19,161 nucleotides of DNA from Planctomycetota bacterium (GCA_030637065.1 DAOVVQ010000037.1:1-19161); one strand, 5' to 3'; counted from the first letter of the stretch, positions 8,399 to 17,285 are shown. A program made the numbers and translations. The notes: a model not told the origin generated them from the sequence alone.

Positions 8399-11300
8399 AT
8401 GGTTGGTAGGCGGATAAGTTCAATTTGTGTAGCGTTAGGGTTTATTGTTGTTTCGGGTGTTTGCTCGGTGGCGATCGCCGATTCAGCCGGGCAGATACTG
8501 AGCGATACCGGCCTGCAGGGCGGGCTTATTGTTCATCTTAACTGCGGCACCGGTGAGTTGACCGCTGATCTTGGGGCCGGTGAGAGCTATCTGGTGCATG
8601 GTCTGGACCCTGACGCCGGGGATATCCAGTCAGCACAGGGTCATATCGACTCATCGGGTCTTTACGGCAGGGTAACTGCGCAGGAGTATGATTTCGACGG
8701 CCTCGGCAGGCTTCCGTTTGTGGAGAACCTGGTGAACCTTATCGTTTCGGAGGTTCCGGTCAGCGTGCCTATGGCTGAGATCATGCGGGTTCTCGCTCCC
8801 GAAGGGACAGCTTACATCCACAACGGCACCGGCTGGGACAAGACGGTTAAGCCGCGCCCCGCTGAGATCGACGAGTGGACGCACCAGCTTTATGACGCCA
8901 GCAATAACGCCGTCTCGCACGACACTGTCGTTGCCCCGCCGAGGCGTTTTCAGTGGCTTGGCAGCCCGATGTGGTCCCGTCACCATGACCGGATGAGCAG
9001 CGTAAGCGCCTGTGTGTCGGCTGGGGGGCGTGTCTTTTATATCATCGACGAAGGCTCGCGGATGAGTATTCAACTCCCGTCGAAGTGGCATCTTATCGCT
9101 CGCGACGCCTTTAACGGGACGATCCTCTGGAAAAAGCCGATCGAGTCGTGGATAACGAATATGTGGCCTGCCAAGTGCGGACCCGCTCAATTAGCCCGGC
9201 GGCTGGTGGCCATTGACGACAGGGTTTTTGTTACCTTAGGTCTGGATGGCACGGCCCTTAGCTGTCTTGATGCGGCGACCGGAAGCGAGATATGGACCAG
9301 CAAGAATACGGCGATGAGCGAGGAGATCATCTATTCGGAGGGCACGCTGTTTGCAATGGTCAAGGACGGCGATCCGAACTCGACGTTGTGGAACGACTAC
9401 AGGACGACGGAGAGGTGGCTTTGGGATGCGCGGAACCGCGCTTCGGATTTGTTCCCGTGGGACGGGGCCAATCGCAAGGTTACCGCGATCGATCCGGCGT
9501 CGGGGACTATCCTCTGGCAAACCGAGACGCCGGTTGCCCCTTTGAGCCTCGCCGCTGACACGGATCATGTGTATATTCATAACGGAACCGGTATCGTCTG
9601 TTTCGACAGATCCGATGGCAGCGAGGTGTGGAGTTCGGCGCCTGTGGCCCTGCAATCACCATTTTCGCCAAAGAACGGGACGAGTCTCGTTATTTATAAC
9701 GGCGTGGTTCTCTTCCAAGGCATGGACTCAGGCACGACAATAACCGCCCTGTCGACTGTGGACGGTAGTGTCCTGTGGGATGACAGCCATGCCAAGACGG
9801 GGCATCATTGCCCGTATGATCTGTTGTGTCTGGACGGTCAGGCGTGGGTGGGCGATATTGCCGGCGGCGCCTCCTCAGCCGTATTTACGGGATGGGACCC
9901 GAATTCAGGGAATACCTCCGAGGTCCCGCTTGACGTCGAGGCCCTGTGGATGCATCATCGGTGTTATCCTGCCAAGGCTACGGATAATTACTTCCTGACC
10001 TCGCGGATGGGCATCGAGTTCGTCGACCCCAAGGCGGAGCAGCACTGGGAGATACATCACTGGGTCAGGGGTAGCTGCGTTTACGGCATCATGCCCGGTA
10101 ACGGCCTTATCTATGCCCCGCCGCACGATTGCGCGTGTTTCTATCAGTCGCAGCTCTTCGGTTTCTGCGCACTTGCCGGTGAGCATACCGATCCGCTGTA
10201 CCCGCAGACGACGCCGGCCAATGACCGTCTTGAACCCGGTCCGGCATACGGCGAGCCTGATGGCGATGGGCACGGAACAGAGGACTGGCCTACTTACCGC
10301 GGCGACCGGATGCGAAGCGGTTTCGTCGACTCGGTGGTTCCTTCGGAGCTGGAATTAGAGTGGCAGTTGCAGCTTGAAGGCAAGCTGACCCCGCCTGTCA
10401 TCGCCAACGGCAAGCTCTATCTCGCTTCCATACACAAGCATACGCTTTATGCCCTGAATGAATCCGATGGTGCGTTGGATTGGAGCTTTATCGCCGGCGG
10501 TCGCATCGATTCGCCTCCGACGATCTATAAAGGACGGGTGATCTTCGGGTGTGCCGATGGCTACGTCTATTGCCTTCGCGCGACCGATGGCGCGGTCATC
10601 TGGCGGTTCCTGGCGGCCCCGCAGGTATTGAAGATGACCAGTTTCGAGCAGCTCGAGTCGGTCTGGCCGGTTTCGGGAAGCGTCCTCATACTTAACGATA
10701 TCATTTACTGCGTTGCCGGAAGGAGCATGTTCGTCGACGGCGGCCTGCGAATGCTTAAGATCAACCCCGTTACGGGTGAACTTATCTCCGAGAATGTGAT
10801 GGACGACCTGGACCCGGGTTCGGGCCAGAGCCTCCAGTTCTTAACCGACGGCAAGACGATGCCGGTTGCACTGCCCGATATACTCTCCAGCGACGGCGAG
10901 ATGGTCTACATGCGGTCGCAAAGGTTCGATCTGGACGGGATTCGCACGAAGATCGAGCCCGAGTTGGGTACGGACCAGAAGGGCCCGGGGATACACCTGC
11001 TTTGCCCGACCAGCCTTCGGGACGATACGTGGTTCCACCGGACATACTGGACATTCGGCAAGAATGCAGGCGAGAGCTACGGCGGCTGGCATGTCGCTGG
11101 TAAGCATGCCCCGAGCGGACGGATCCTGGCCTTTGACGATTCGAGAGTCTACGGTTTCGGGCGGCTCCAGCAGTATTACAACCAGACGGCGATAGTGGAA
11201 TATCATCTCTTTAGCGCTGAGAAATACGCCGTATCGGATTCCGTCGAGTATGACTGGGCGAAAGAAAACTTCCAGATCCTTGTCCGCGGCATCGCCATAG

Positions 11301-13093
11301 CCGACAGGACGTTGTTCGTTGCCGGCCCGGAAGATGTCGTCGACGAGGAAGCGGCCTTCGATCACTGGGCGATGGACCCATCCGACCCGGCTTATGACCC
11401 GGATATGCCGTCCAAGCTCGCCCAGCAGGACGACGGCCTTGAAGACTTAAACGGCGCATTGTTACGGGTCGTCTCCACAGCCGACGGAAGGACGTTAGCT
11501 CAGTACGATCTGGACTCTTCGCCCGTCTTCGACGGGATGATCGCCGCTAACGGTCGGCTCTATATGGCACTTAAGAACGGCAAGGTCAAATGCTTCGCGG
11601 GCGACAACTTCCCTCCGGCTATCGATGTCGGTCCCAACCGTTCGGTTATCCCCGCTATCCCCGCCATGCTGGATGCAACGGTGACCGATGACGGTTTTCC
11701 GCTGACAGATCCGGAAGACCCGTGCAGCCTGCCGGTCGGCGTAACATGCAATTGGACCCTGGTCTCAGGGCCCGGCAGCGTTGTATTCGGCGACGCCAAT
11801 TCGGTCGATACGACCGCGTTCTTCTCTAAGCGCGGCGACTATAAACTTCGCCTAAGCGGCTCCGACGGCAGCAGCTTTTACTATGACGACCTCGATATCA
11901 CCGTGCTTCGCGCCGGCGACCTCGATTACGACAACGACATCGACGAGTTCGATCTGGATATCTTCGCCGGTTCGTGGATGTTTGGCGAATGCACCGAGCT
12001 TAACAACTGGTGCGGCTTTGTCAACCAGAGCGGCAGCGGCACGGTATCGCAGGACAGCTTTGCGGTAATAGCGCTGAACTGGCTGTTGGGAGTAGAGCCC
12101 GCGGCACCCGCGGCCTTTTCGGCAACGGGCAATACCAGCAACGTTTCCCTGGATTGGGACGACAATACCGAGCCGGACATGGGTACTTACAACGTCTATC
12201 GTTCGCTTACCTCCGGCTCCGGTTATACGAAACTAAACGTATCGCCGCTGGCGACTTCCGATTACGTCGATAGCAGTGTCAGCAGCTTCGTGACATATTA
12301 CTACGTGGTCACAGCGGTGGATATACACGGCTGGGAGTCGGCCTGGTCCGGCCAGAAGTCCGCTTCTCCGGGGCCTCAGCCGGGTGTTAAGCTGATCGCC
12401 GGCGCCGGCGTTACGGTCGACGCTAACGACCTGGTAATCAAATGGAACGACCAGGCCAAAAATAACGATGCCAAGCAGGATACATGGGCTAATCGTCCGT
12501 TGTATGTGCCCTCGGCAATCAACGGCGAGCCCGCGATCGCCTTTGACGGCAGCGGCGTGCATCTGGATGTTGCCGACAGCACGGACACCAATAAGGGCAC
12601 GCACAATGCCAAGACACTTGTTGTAGTCTTCCGGACCGGCAGCGACATTGCCACCCGGCAGGTAATCTGGGAGCAGGGCGGCGGCACTCGCGGGCTTAAC
12701 TTCTACTTAGCTGAAGACAGTTTGTATATTAACGGTTGGGATACGAAAGCGACGCCTCCGTGGGGTCCAACGTTTTTAAGTAGTGGCGTATCCGGTGATA
12801 CGGTTTATATCGCATCGTTGGTGCTGGATTCCGCTGCAGGAATTTTTGAGGGGTTTATAAACGGCGATAGCATCGGCTATGTTAATGACGTTGGAACACT
12901 GGATGCTCACTCTGGTAACTGTGCGCTGGGACACAATGAAGATGCCAGCAAGTTCCACAACGGCGACAATAAGGCCACGGCTGACTTTTTGGGTCTGATA
13001 GCCGAGTTCTACGAGTTCAATGTGGTCCTGTCGGATACCGACCGTTCGGGGCTCGAAGCTATAATGATGACCAAATACGGTATAAGTCCTTGA
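8399..13093 (+). CDS. Giant secreted methyltransferase-like / beta-propeller / dockerin-like / LamG-like protein (paralog 3)
   Basis: A complete 1,564-residue protein. The signal peptide is MVGRRISSICVALGFIVVSG followed by a likely cleavage at AIA-DS (near residue 25). A methyltransferase-like head follows: GGLIVHLNCGTGELT (41-55), VHGLDPD and MAEIMRVLAPEG. A conserved bridge (KPRPAEIDEWTHQLYDASNN) leads into propeller segment 1, which has Cys522 (RCY), WVRGSC, and C578/C580. Segment 2 starts at WPTYRGDRMRSG (630). A PKD-like domain, dockerin-like module from GDLDYDNDID (1173), FnIII (about 1238-1325) and LamG-like domain (about 1328-1564) complete it. Propeller segment 2 is closer to paralog 1, whereas the PKD and FnIII modules are closer to paralog 2. 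The dockerin-like first loop keeps ligands at positions 1, 3, 5 and 12 (D, D, D, D). The gene ends 10 nt from the stop codon of the convergent dehydrogenase gene. Function is unknown. Confidence 0.92.
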   Translation: MVGRRISSICVALGFIVVSGVCSVAIADSAGQILSDTGLQGGLIVHLNCGTGELTADLGAGESYLVHGLDPDAGDIQSAQGHIDSSGLYGRVTAQEYDFDGLGRLPFVENLVNLIVSEVPVSVPMAEIMRVLAPEGTAYIHNGTGWDKTVKPRPAEIDEWTHQLYDASNNAVSHDTVVAPPRRFQWLGSPMWSRHHDRMSSVSACVSAGGRVFYIIDEGSRMSIQLPSKWHLIARDAFNGTILWKKPIESWITNMWPAKCGPAQLARRLVAIDDRVFVTLGLDGTALSCLDAATGSEIWTSKNTAMSEEIIYSEGTLFAMVKDGDPNSTLWNDYRTTERWLWDARNRASDLFPWDGANRKVTAIDPASGTILWQTETPVAPLSLAADTDHVYIHNGTGIVCFDRSDGSEVWSSAPVALQSPFSPKNGTSLVIYNGVVLFQGMDSGTTITALSTVDGSVLWDDSHAKTGHHCPYDLLCLDGQAWVGDIAGGASSAVFTGWDPNSGNTSEVPLDVEALWMHHRCYPAKATDNYFLTSRMGIEFVDPKAEQHWEIHHWVRGSCVYGIMPGNGLIYAPPHDCACFYQSQLFGFCALAGEHTDPLYPQTTPANDRLEPGPAYGEPDGDGHGTEDWPTYRGDRMRSGFVDSVVPSELELEWQLQLEGKLTPPVIANGKLYLASIHKHTLYALNESDGALDWSFIAGGRIDSPPTIYKGRVIFGCADGYVYCLRATDGAVIWRFLAAPQVLKMTSFEQLESVWPVSGSVLILNDIIYCVAGRSMFVDGGLRMLKINPVTGELISENVMDDLDPGSGQSLQFLTDGKTMPVALPDILSSDGEMVYMRSQRFDLDGIRTKIEPELGTDQKGPGIHLLCPTSLRDDTWFHRTYWTFGKNAGESYGGWHVAGKHAPSGRILAFDDSRVYGFGRLQQYYNQTAIVEYHLFSAEKYAVSDSVEYDWAKENFQILVRGIAIADRTLFVAGPEDVVDEEAAFDHWAMDPSDPAYDPDMPSKLAQQDDGLEDLNGALLRVVSTADGRTLAQYDLDSSPVFDGMIAANGRLYMALKNGKVKCFAGDNFPPAIDVGPNRSVIPAIPAMLDATVTDDGFPLTDPEDPCSLPVGVTCNWTLVSGPGSVVFGDANSVDTTAFFSKRGDYKLRLSGSDGSSFYYDDLDITVLRAGDLDYDNDIDEFDLDIFAGSWMFGECTELNNWCGFVNQSGSGTVSQDSFAVIALNWLLGVEPAAPAAFSATGNTSNVSLDWDDNTEPDMGTYNVYRSLTSGSGYTKLNVSPLATSDYVDSSVSSFVTYYYVVTAVDIHGWESAWSGQKSASPGPQPGVKLIAGAGVTVDANDLVIKWNDQAKNNDAKQDTWANRPLYVPSAINGEPAIAFDGSGVHLDVADSTDTNKGTHNAKTLVVVFRTGSDIATRQVIWEQGGGTRGLNFYLAEDSLYINGWDTKATPPWGPTFLSSGVSGDTVYIASLVLDSAAGIFEGFINGDSIGYVNDVGTLDAHSGNCALGHNEDASKFHNGDNKATADFLGLIAEFYEFNVVLSDTDRSGLEAIMMTKYGISP

Positions 13094-13103
13094 TCGACAG
13101 CGG

Positions 13104-14297
13104 CTATCTTGGCGTTGCGTCCGGCAGGCCGCCGTCTACTGGGATCGTTGCCCCGGTCGTCGGCGTCTGGTGCGTTACAAAGAACAAGACAGCATTGCCC
13201 ACGTGCCGGCCGGTGATGGCAGCCTTGAGCAGGTTGCGGCTGCGGTAATACTGCTGGAGGCCCTCTTCGTCCAGACCTCTGGCCTTCATCCTGTTTGCCC
13301 CGACTTCTTCCCAGAATCCTGACTTGTACTTGCCGCCGGTAAAAACAGCATCCGGCGCGACCATATTGACACGAACCCCGTGCGGCGCCATCTCGATACT
13401 TGCGATCCGTCCGAGCTGGTGGCAGGCGGCCTTCGTCGCGCTGTAGGCCCCGAAACCCGCACTCGGAGACGGAACGTTCTTCGTCGAGATTATGATGATA
13501 TCGCCGCCGGTAGCCTGGGCGATAAGCTGCCTCGATGCCTCGGCGATCGTCAGCAGCGTCCCGTCGACATTTACACGCTCGAGCCGCTGAAAATCGGCAA
13601 GCTGCATTTTATCCAATGTGCAAACGTGACCCAGGCCGGCGTTTATCACGACAATATCGACCCCTCCCCACTTGCGGATCGCCTCGCCAAAACCGGCCTT
13701 TACCGAGCCCTCATCCGTCACATCGAGGCTGCATCCGCATACCCGCTCGGGGCAAAGCTCCCGCAGGTCCTCGGTGAAGCTATCCAGTTTTTTGCCGGGC
13801 AGATCGCTCGCAGCTACGTAACATCCGTTGTCGAGAAGAGCCTTACAGATTCCGTAACCTATCGCCCCAGCCGCACCGGTCACAAGGGCAACGCGGTTTT
13901 TCAGAGGCCCATCACCGTCGCCGGCGGCTTTGTCAACAATGATAGCGCCCATACCCTTGATCGCGATCACCTCCGGCCCGGCGTCATTCGCCTTTTGATA
14001 TTCGTCCAGAAGGCCCCCAAGCTGCTGCCGTATCTCCTGGGCCGTATCAGCGGCGTCCATCGAATCGACATGCAGAACAGGCCCGCGGCAGCCTTCCGCC
14101 AGCCCGCCTAAGGGACCCGGCGTCTCTAACGGCCCAGCGGCAAAGTCGATCGCCTCCGGCCCGATAAGGCTCTTAAGAATGACCGGCTCATACGGGACAT
14201 CCTGAGTGCCCGTTGGCTCGGCAAGCAGCCCACGCAGAACCGGCAGAACATCCGTCAAAGTCATTTTGGCCCCGGATTTATCGTCATTTTTCGGCAT
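13104..14297 (-). CDS. SDR-family dehydrogenase related to the C-terminal half of bifunctional rhamnulose-1-phosphate aldolase/dehydrogenase
   Basis: A 397-residue protein. The start is set by AGGAAGGG just upstream; an in-frame ATG 42 nt earlier lacks a ribosome site. The classical SDR fold begins near residue 134: cofactor loop TGAAGAIG (140-147), Asp165 after strand 2 (suggests NAD preference), INAG (218-221) and YSATK (Tyr285, Lys289). Thr272 sits 13 residues before the Tyr, where Ser is usual, with a Ser at 271. The tail YYRSRNLL...TTGATIPVDGG...PR strongly recalls the dehydrogenase half of RhaD/RhaE-type fusions, which oxidise L-lactaldehyde in rhamnose breakdown. The first roughly 130 residues are not SDR. 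Only GPEVIAIKGMGAIIVDKA (107-124) resembles the end of the aldolase half, so the aldolase domain seems reduced. The exact substrate is unknown; other NAD-dependent sugar or polyol dehydrogenases remain possible. Confidence 0.88.
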   Translation of the reverse strand: MPKNDDKSGAKMTLTDVLPVLRGLLAEPTGTQDVPYEPVILKSLIGPEAIDFAAGPLETPGPLGGLAEGCRGPVLHVDSMDAADTAQEIRQQLGGLLDEYQKANDAGPEVIAIKGMGAIIVDKAAGDGDGPLKNRVALVTGAAGAIGYGICKALLDNGCYVAASDLPGKKLDSFTEDLRELCPERVCGCSLDVTDEGSVKAGFGEAIRKWGGVDIVVINAGLGHVCTLDKMQLADFQRLERVNVDGTLLTIAEASRQLIAQATGGDIIIISTKNVPSPSAGFGAYSATKAACHQLGRIASIEMAPHGVRVNMVAPDAVFTGGKYKSGFWEEVGANRMKARGLDEEGLQQYYRSRNLLKAAITGRHVGNAVLFFVTHQTPTTGATIPVDGGLPDATPR

Positions 14298-14302
14298 AGT
14301 TT

Positions 14303-14310
14303 CCCTTCCT
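14303..14310 (-). promoter_or_regulatory. Shine-Dalgarno site of the SDR gene
   Basis: On the minus strand AGGAAGGG ends 5 nt before the ATG at 14297. The longer frame starting at 14339 has no such site, which decides the start choice. Confidence 0.7.
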
Positions 14311-14380
14311 GTCTTATAAGAACCGCCATCGACAGCCATATAACAGTCGCCGCTGGCTGAGATCGCACGTAGCGGCTGAC

Positions 14381-14409
14381 AGGATATCGGGCCAATCTCG
14401 AAAAATCAA
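14381..14409 (-). promoter_or_regulatory. Possible promoter of the SDR gene
   Basis: On the minus strand TTGATT (14409-14404) and TATCCT (14386-14381) are separated by 17 nt. Each hexamer matches the sigma-70 consensus at four of six positions. The site lies in the divergent gap between the SDR gene and polA, with a predicted leader of roughly 75 nt. The match is moderate and could be chance. Confidence 0.3.
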
Positions 14410-14454
14410 GCGCCCCAGCCGCAAATATCATTTTCCTTACCGCCTGCGCGGCAC

Positions 14455-14460
14455 TATACT
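14455..14460 (+). promoter_or_regulatory. Candidate -10 box of a leaderless polA promoter
   Basis: TATACT (five of six to TATAAT) ends 7 nt before the polA ATG, the normal distance from a -10 box to the transcription start. No purine-rich ribosome site is visible in the preceding 20 nt. The -35 region is weak (TTTCCT at 14432-14437, 17 nt upstream). If used, transcription would begin at or beside the A of the start codon. Confidence 0.45.
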
Positions 14461-14467
14461 GTGCCCT

Positions 14468-17218
14468 ATGACAAAAAAAACGAAGAATCTGTACATAATC
14501 GACGGCCACGCCCACATCTACGCGGCCTATTACGCCCCGATGCGTCCCTTAACCAGCCCCGCCGGCGAGCCGACGAAGGCGAGCTATATCTTCACGACAG
14601 CCCTGCTGGGACTGATGAAACGCGACGAGCCGGACATGCTGGTCGTGGCGATGGACAGCAAGGGTAAGACATTCAGGAGCGATATATACCCGGACTACAA
14701 GGCCCACCGCAAGCCCATGCCGGACGACCTGCCGGTGCAGATCGAGCAGATCGGGCGGATTCTGGACGCGATGAATATCCCCGTGCTGCGGATAGACGGC
14801 TTCGAGGCCGACGACATTATCGGGACGCTGTCGGCAAAGGCGTCGGCGGCGGGGGTCGATTCGTATATCTGCTCCAAAGACAAGGACATGCTCCAGCTCC
14901 TCGACGACCATACGTTTACCTACGATATCAAGACCGGAAAGCGGACCGATACCAAATCGTTGATGGCTGACATGCAGATCACGCCGGGCCAGTTCATCGA
15001 TTGCCTTGCCCTTCAGGGCGATACCGCCGACAATATCCCCGGCGTTGCCGATGTCGGCCCGAAGACGGCGCTGGGGTGGATCCAGCAGTATGGCTCCATG
15101 GACAATCTCTACGAACACGAAGGCGACATCAAGGGCAAACGCGGCGACAGCCTGCGAAATTCCAGGGACATCGCCTATCTCAGTCGCAAACTCGTCACGA
15201 TCGACTGTGCGGTGCCCATCGACATCGACTTGGGCAGTTTCGCCGTGCGTAAACACGATGACGACAAGCTCTCACAGCTATTTTCGGAGCTGGGTTTTAC
15301 GAGACTGATCTCGCAATTGGGACTAAAGGCCGCGGAAGGAGTAATCACAGGCGGAGGCGAAGGGGCCGCGGATATCGGGACCGGCCCAGCGGAATTGCAA
15401 ACAAGAAAGACCGTAAAGAAGAACTACCTTCTGGTCGACACCGACGAGAAATTCGATAAATTCTTCGCAGAATTGAAAAAACAAAAGCTCTTCGCCATCG
15501 ACACCGAAACAACGGCCCTTAACGCAATGCGGGCCGATATAGTCGGCATGAGTTTTTCGTGGAAACGCGACGAGGGCTTCTATCTGACCTTAAAGGCGCC
15601 GCTCGGGCAAAAGCATCTCGACCTGAAAACCGTCCAAAAGAAGATCGGCCCCATCCTCGCCGACGACAAGATCGGCAAGATCGGTCAGAATATCAAGTAC
15701 GACATGCTGATCCTGAGCAATGCCCAGATGCCGCTAAAGGGCGTTTGCTTCGATACGATGGTCGCCTCGTATGTCCTTGCGACCGACCGAAGGAGCCACG
15801 GCATGGATGCGATGGCGAAGGATTATCTCAATTACGAGCCCATACCGATATCGGCCCTGATCGGCAAGGGCAAGAACCAGTTAACGTTCGATATGGTCGA
15901 CACCGAGACCGCCGCTGACTATGCCGCCGAGGATGCCGACGTTACTTTTTTGCTCTACGAGTACCTCTCTGCAAGGCTCAACAGCCAGCCGGCACTCAAG
16001 AAACTCTTCGAGGAGGTCGAAATGCCGCTCGTCCCGGTCCTGGCGCAGATGGAGCAAAACGGCGTCTCGCTCGATACCCGGCTCCTGCGCGACATGTCCT
16101 CGACTATGACCGATACAGTTGACGACCTGACCGAACAAATCCACTCCCTCGCTGGCACGGTCTTTAACATCGATTCGCCTAAACAGCTCGGCGAGGTGCT
16201 GTTCGACCGGCTTGGCTTACAATCGGTCCGTTCCGGCAAGACCCGCAGGAGTACCGACGCCGCCGTGCTCGAACAGCTTAGCGGCGACCACGAGATCGTA
16301 CCGCTGGTCATTCAGTACCGCCAGATCGTCAAGCTGATGAATACTTACGTCAACAAACTCGGGACCCTTATCAACCCGCGGACCGATCGCGTCCATGCCT
16401 CGTTCAACCAGACGATAACCGCCACGGGCCGATTAAGCTCCAGCGACCCTAACCTGCAAAACATACCCATTCGCACCGAACTTGGCAGAAAGATCCGCTC
16501 TGCGTTTATTCCCGCGGCAAAAACCGACTGCATTTTGAGCGCGGACTATTCGCAGATCGAGCTGCGGCTCCTGGCGCATTTTTCACAGGATGCCGCGCTG
16601 CTGGAAGCCTTCTCAGCCGACCGGGATATCCACCGCTTCGTCGCCTCGCAGATATACGATGTCGACCTCGAAGACGTCACCAGCGAGATGCGGTCGCAGT
16701 GCAAGGCGGTCAATTTCGGGATTATTTACGGCCAGGGCCCCTTCGGCCTGAGCCGGACCGTCGGTATCAGCCAGGCCGAGGCCAAAAAATTTATCGAGGA
16801 CTATTTCGCCCGCTACAGCTCGATTCGCCGCTTCATGGACGAGGCGATCGCCAAGGCAAAGCGGGACGGTTACGCCGAGACTACCTTAGGCCGGCGAAGG
16901 CGGATCACGGACCTCGACAGCAAAAATTTCAACAAGCGTTCGTTAGCCGAGCGACTGACGATCAATACCGTCATCCAGGGCTCCGCAGCCGATCTGATCA
17001 AAGTGGCAATGATTAACATCCAAGGGCGGATCGAACAGGAATATCCGGACATGAAAATGATCCTGCAGATCCACGATGAACTCGTCTTCGAGCTTGCCAA
17101 AACCGAAGCCGAAGAGCACTCGAAATGGATAGCCGAAGAAATGACAAACGCCGTAAAATTCGACGTCCCGCTAAAAGTAGACGTAAGCATAGGCCCAACC
17201 TGGCTGACCGAAAAATGA
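14468..17218 (+). CDS. polA: DNA polymerase I with 5' nuclease, proofreading and polymerase domains
   Basis: A 916-residue family A polymerase, close to the E. coli length of 928. It fills gaps and removes RNA primers in replication and repair. 5' nuclease (about 1-290): Asp12 in IIDGHAHIY, Asp63 in AMDSKGKTFR, FEADD (112-116), SKDKD (136-140) and GDTADNIPGV (184-193). 3'-5' exonuclease (about 320-510): Exo I DTET (Asp345, Glu347), Exo II Asn408 and Asp412, Exo III Tyr485 and Asp489; all are present, so proofreading should be active. Polymerase: motif A DYSQIE (693-698), O-helix Arg742, Lys746, Phe750, Tyr754, and motif C HDE (869-871). Phe750 is the residue associated with discrimination against dideoxynucleotides. 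The start is fixed by alignment of the N-terminal IIDG segment with the family. No Shine-Dalgarno is seen. The gene is divergent from the SDR gene and appears complete and ordinary. Confidence 0.98.
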   Translation: MTKKTKNLYIIDGHAHIYAAYYAPMRPLTSPAGEPTKASYIFTTALLGLMKRDEPDMLVVAMDSKGKTFRSDIYPDYKAHRKPMPDDLPVQIEQIGRILDAMNIPVLRIDGFEADDIIGTLSAKASAAGVDSYICSKDKDMLQLLDDHTFTYDIKTGKRTDTKSLMADMQITPGQFIDCLALQGDTADNIPGVADVGPKTALGWIQQYGSMDNLYEHEGDIKGKRGDSLRNSRDIAYLSRKLVTIDCAVPIDIDLGSFAVRKHDDDKLSQLFSELGFTRLISQLGLKAAEGVITGGGEGAADIGTGPAELQTRKTVKKNYLLVDTDEKFDKFFAELKKQKLFAIDTETTALNAMRADIVGMSFSWKRDEGFYLTLKAPLGQKHLDLKTVQKKIGPILADDKIGKIGQNIKYDMLILSNAQMPLKGVCFDTMVASYVLATDRRSHGMDAMAKDYLNYEPIPISALIGKGKNQLTFDMVDTETAADYAAEDADVTFLLYEYLSARLNSQPALKKLFEEVEMPLVPVLAQMEQNGVSLDTRLLRDMSSTMTDTVDDLTEQIHSLAGTVFNIDSPKQLGEVLFDRLGLQSVRSGKTRRSTDAAVLEQLSGDHEIVPLVIQYRQIVKLMNTYVNKLGTLINPRTDRVHASFNQTITATGRLSSSDPNLQNIPIRTELGRKIRSAFIPAAKTDCILSADYSQIELRLLAHFSQDAALLEAFSADRDIHRFVASQIYDVDLEDVTSEMRSQCKAVNFGIIYGQGPFGLSRTVGISQAEAKKFIEDYFARYSSIRRFMDEAIAKAKRDGYAETTLGRRRRITDLDSKNFNKRSLAERLTINTVIQGSAADLIKVAMINIQGRIEQEYPDMKMILQIHDELVFELAKTEAEEHSKWIAEEMTNAVKFDVPLKVDVSIGPTWLTEK

Positions 17219-17274
17219 TCGCTAGGGACAATTATACAGACTGCATGATCATCGTTAAGAGCCTGTTATTAGAA

Positions 17275-17280
17275 GAAAGG
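17275..17280 (+). promoter_or_regulatory. Shine-Dalgarno site of the small membrane protein
   Basis: GAAAGG lies 5 nt before ATG 17286 and 8 nt before the adjacent ATG 17289. The GTG at 17280 overlaps the site and is unlikely to be used. Which of the two ATGs is used cannot be decided. Confidence 0.55.
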
Positions 17281-17285
17281 TGAAC

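Noticed and set aside
3656..13093. Annotation as PQQ-dependent quinoprotein alcohol dehydrogenases
   Set aside because: The repeats are PQQ-type beta-propeller blades, but there is no cytochrome CxxCH motif, the domain order does not fit quinoprotein dehydrogenases, and BamB-like scaffolds use the same repeats.
13380..14111. Plus-strand open frame of 243 codons opposite the SDR gene
   Set aside because: The minus strand here carries clear SDR motifs; the plus-strand product has none.
14298..14339. Longer SDR start at 14339
   Set aside because: There is no ribosome site upstream, and the extra 14 residues would be encoded by DNA that contains the good Shine-Dalgarno of the ATG at 14297.
14549..15256. 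Minus-strand open frame of 235 codons opposite polA
   Set aside because: It overlaps the 5' nuclease domain of polA, whose catalytic residues are all present; the frame is an antisense shadow.
17241..17256. TGATCA-centred palindrome after polA as an operator
   Set aside because: The symmetric core is short, occurs once, and has no supporting context.
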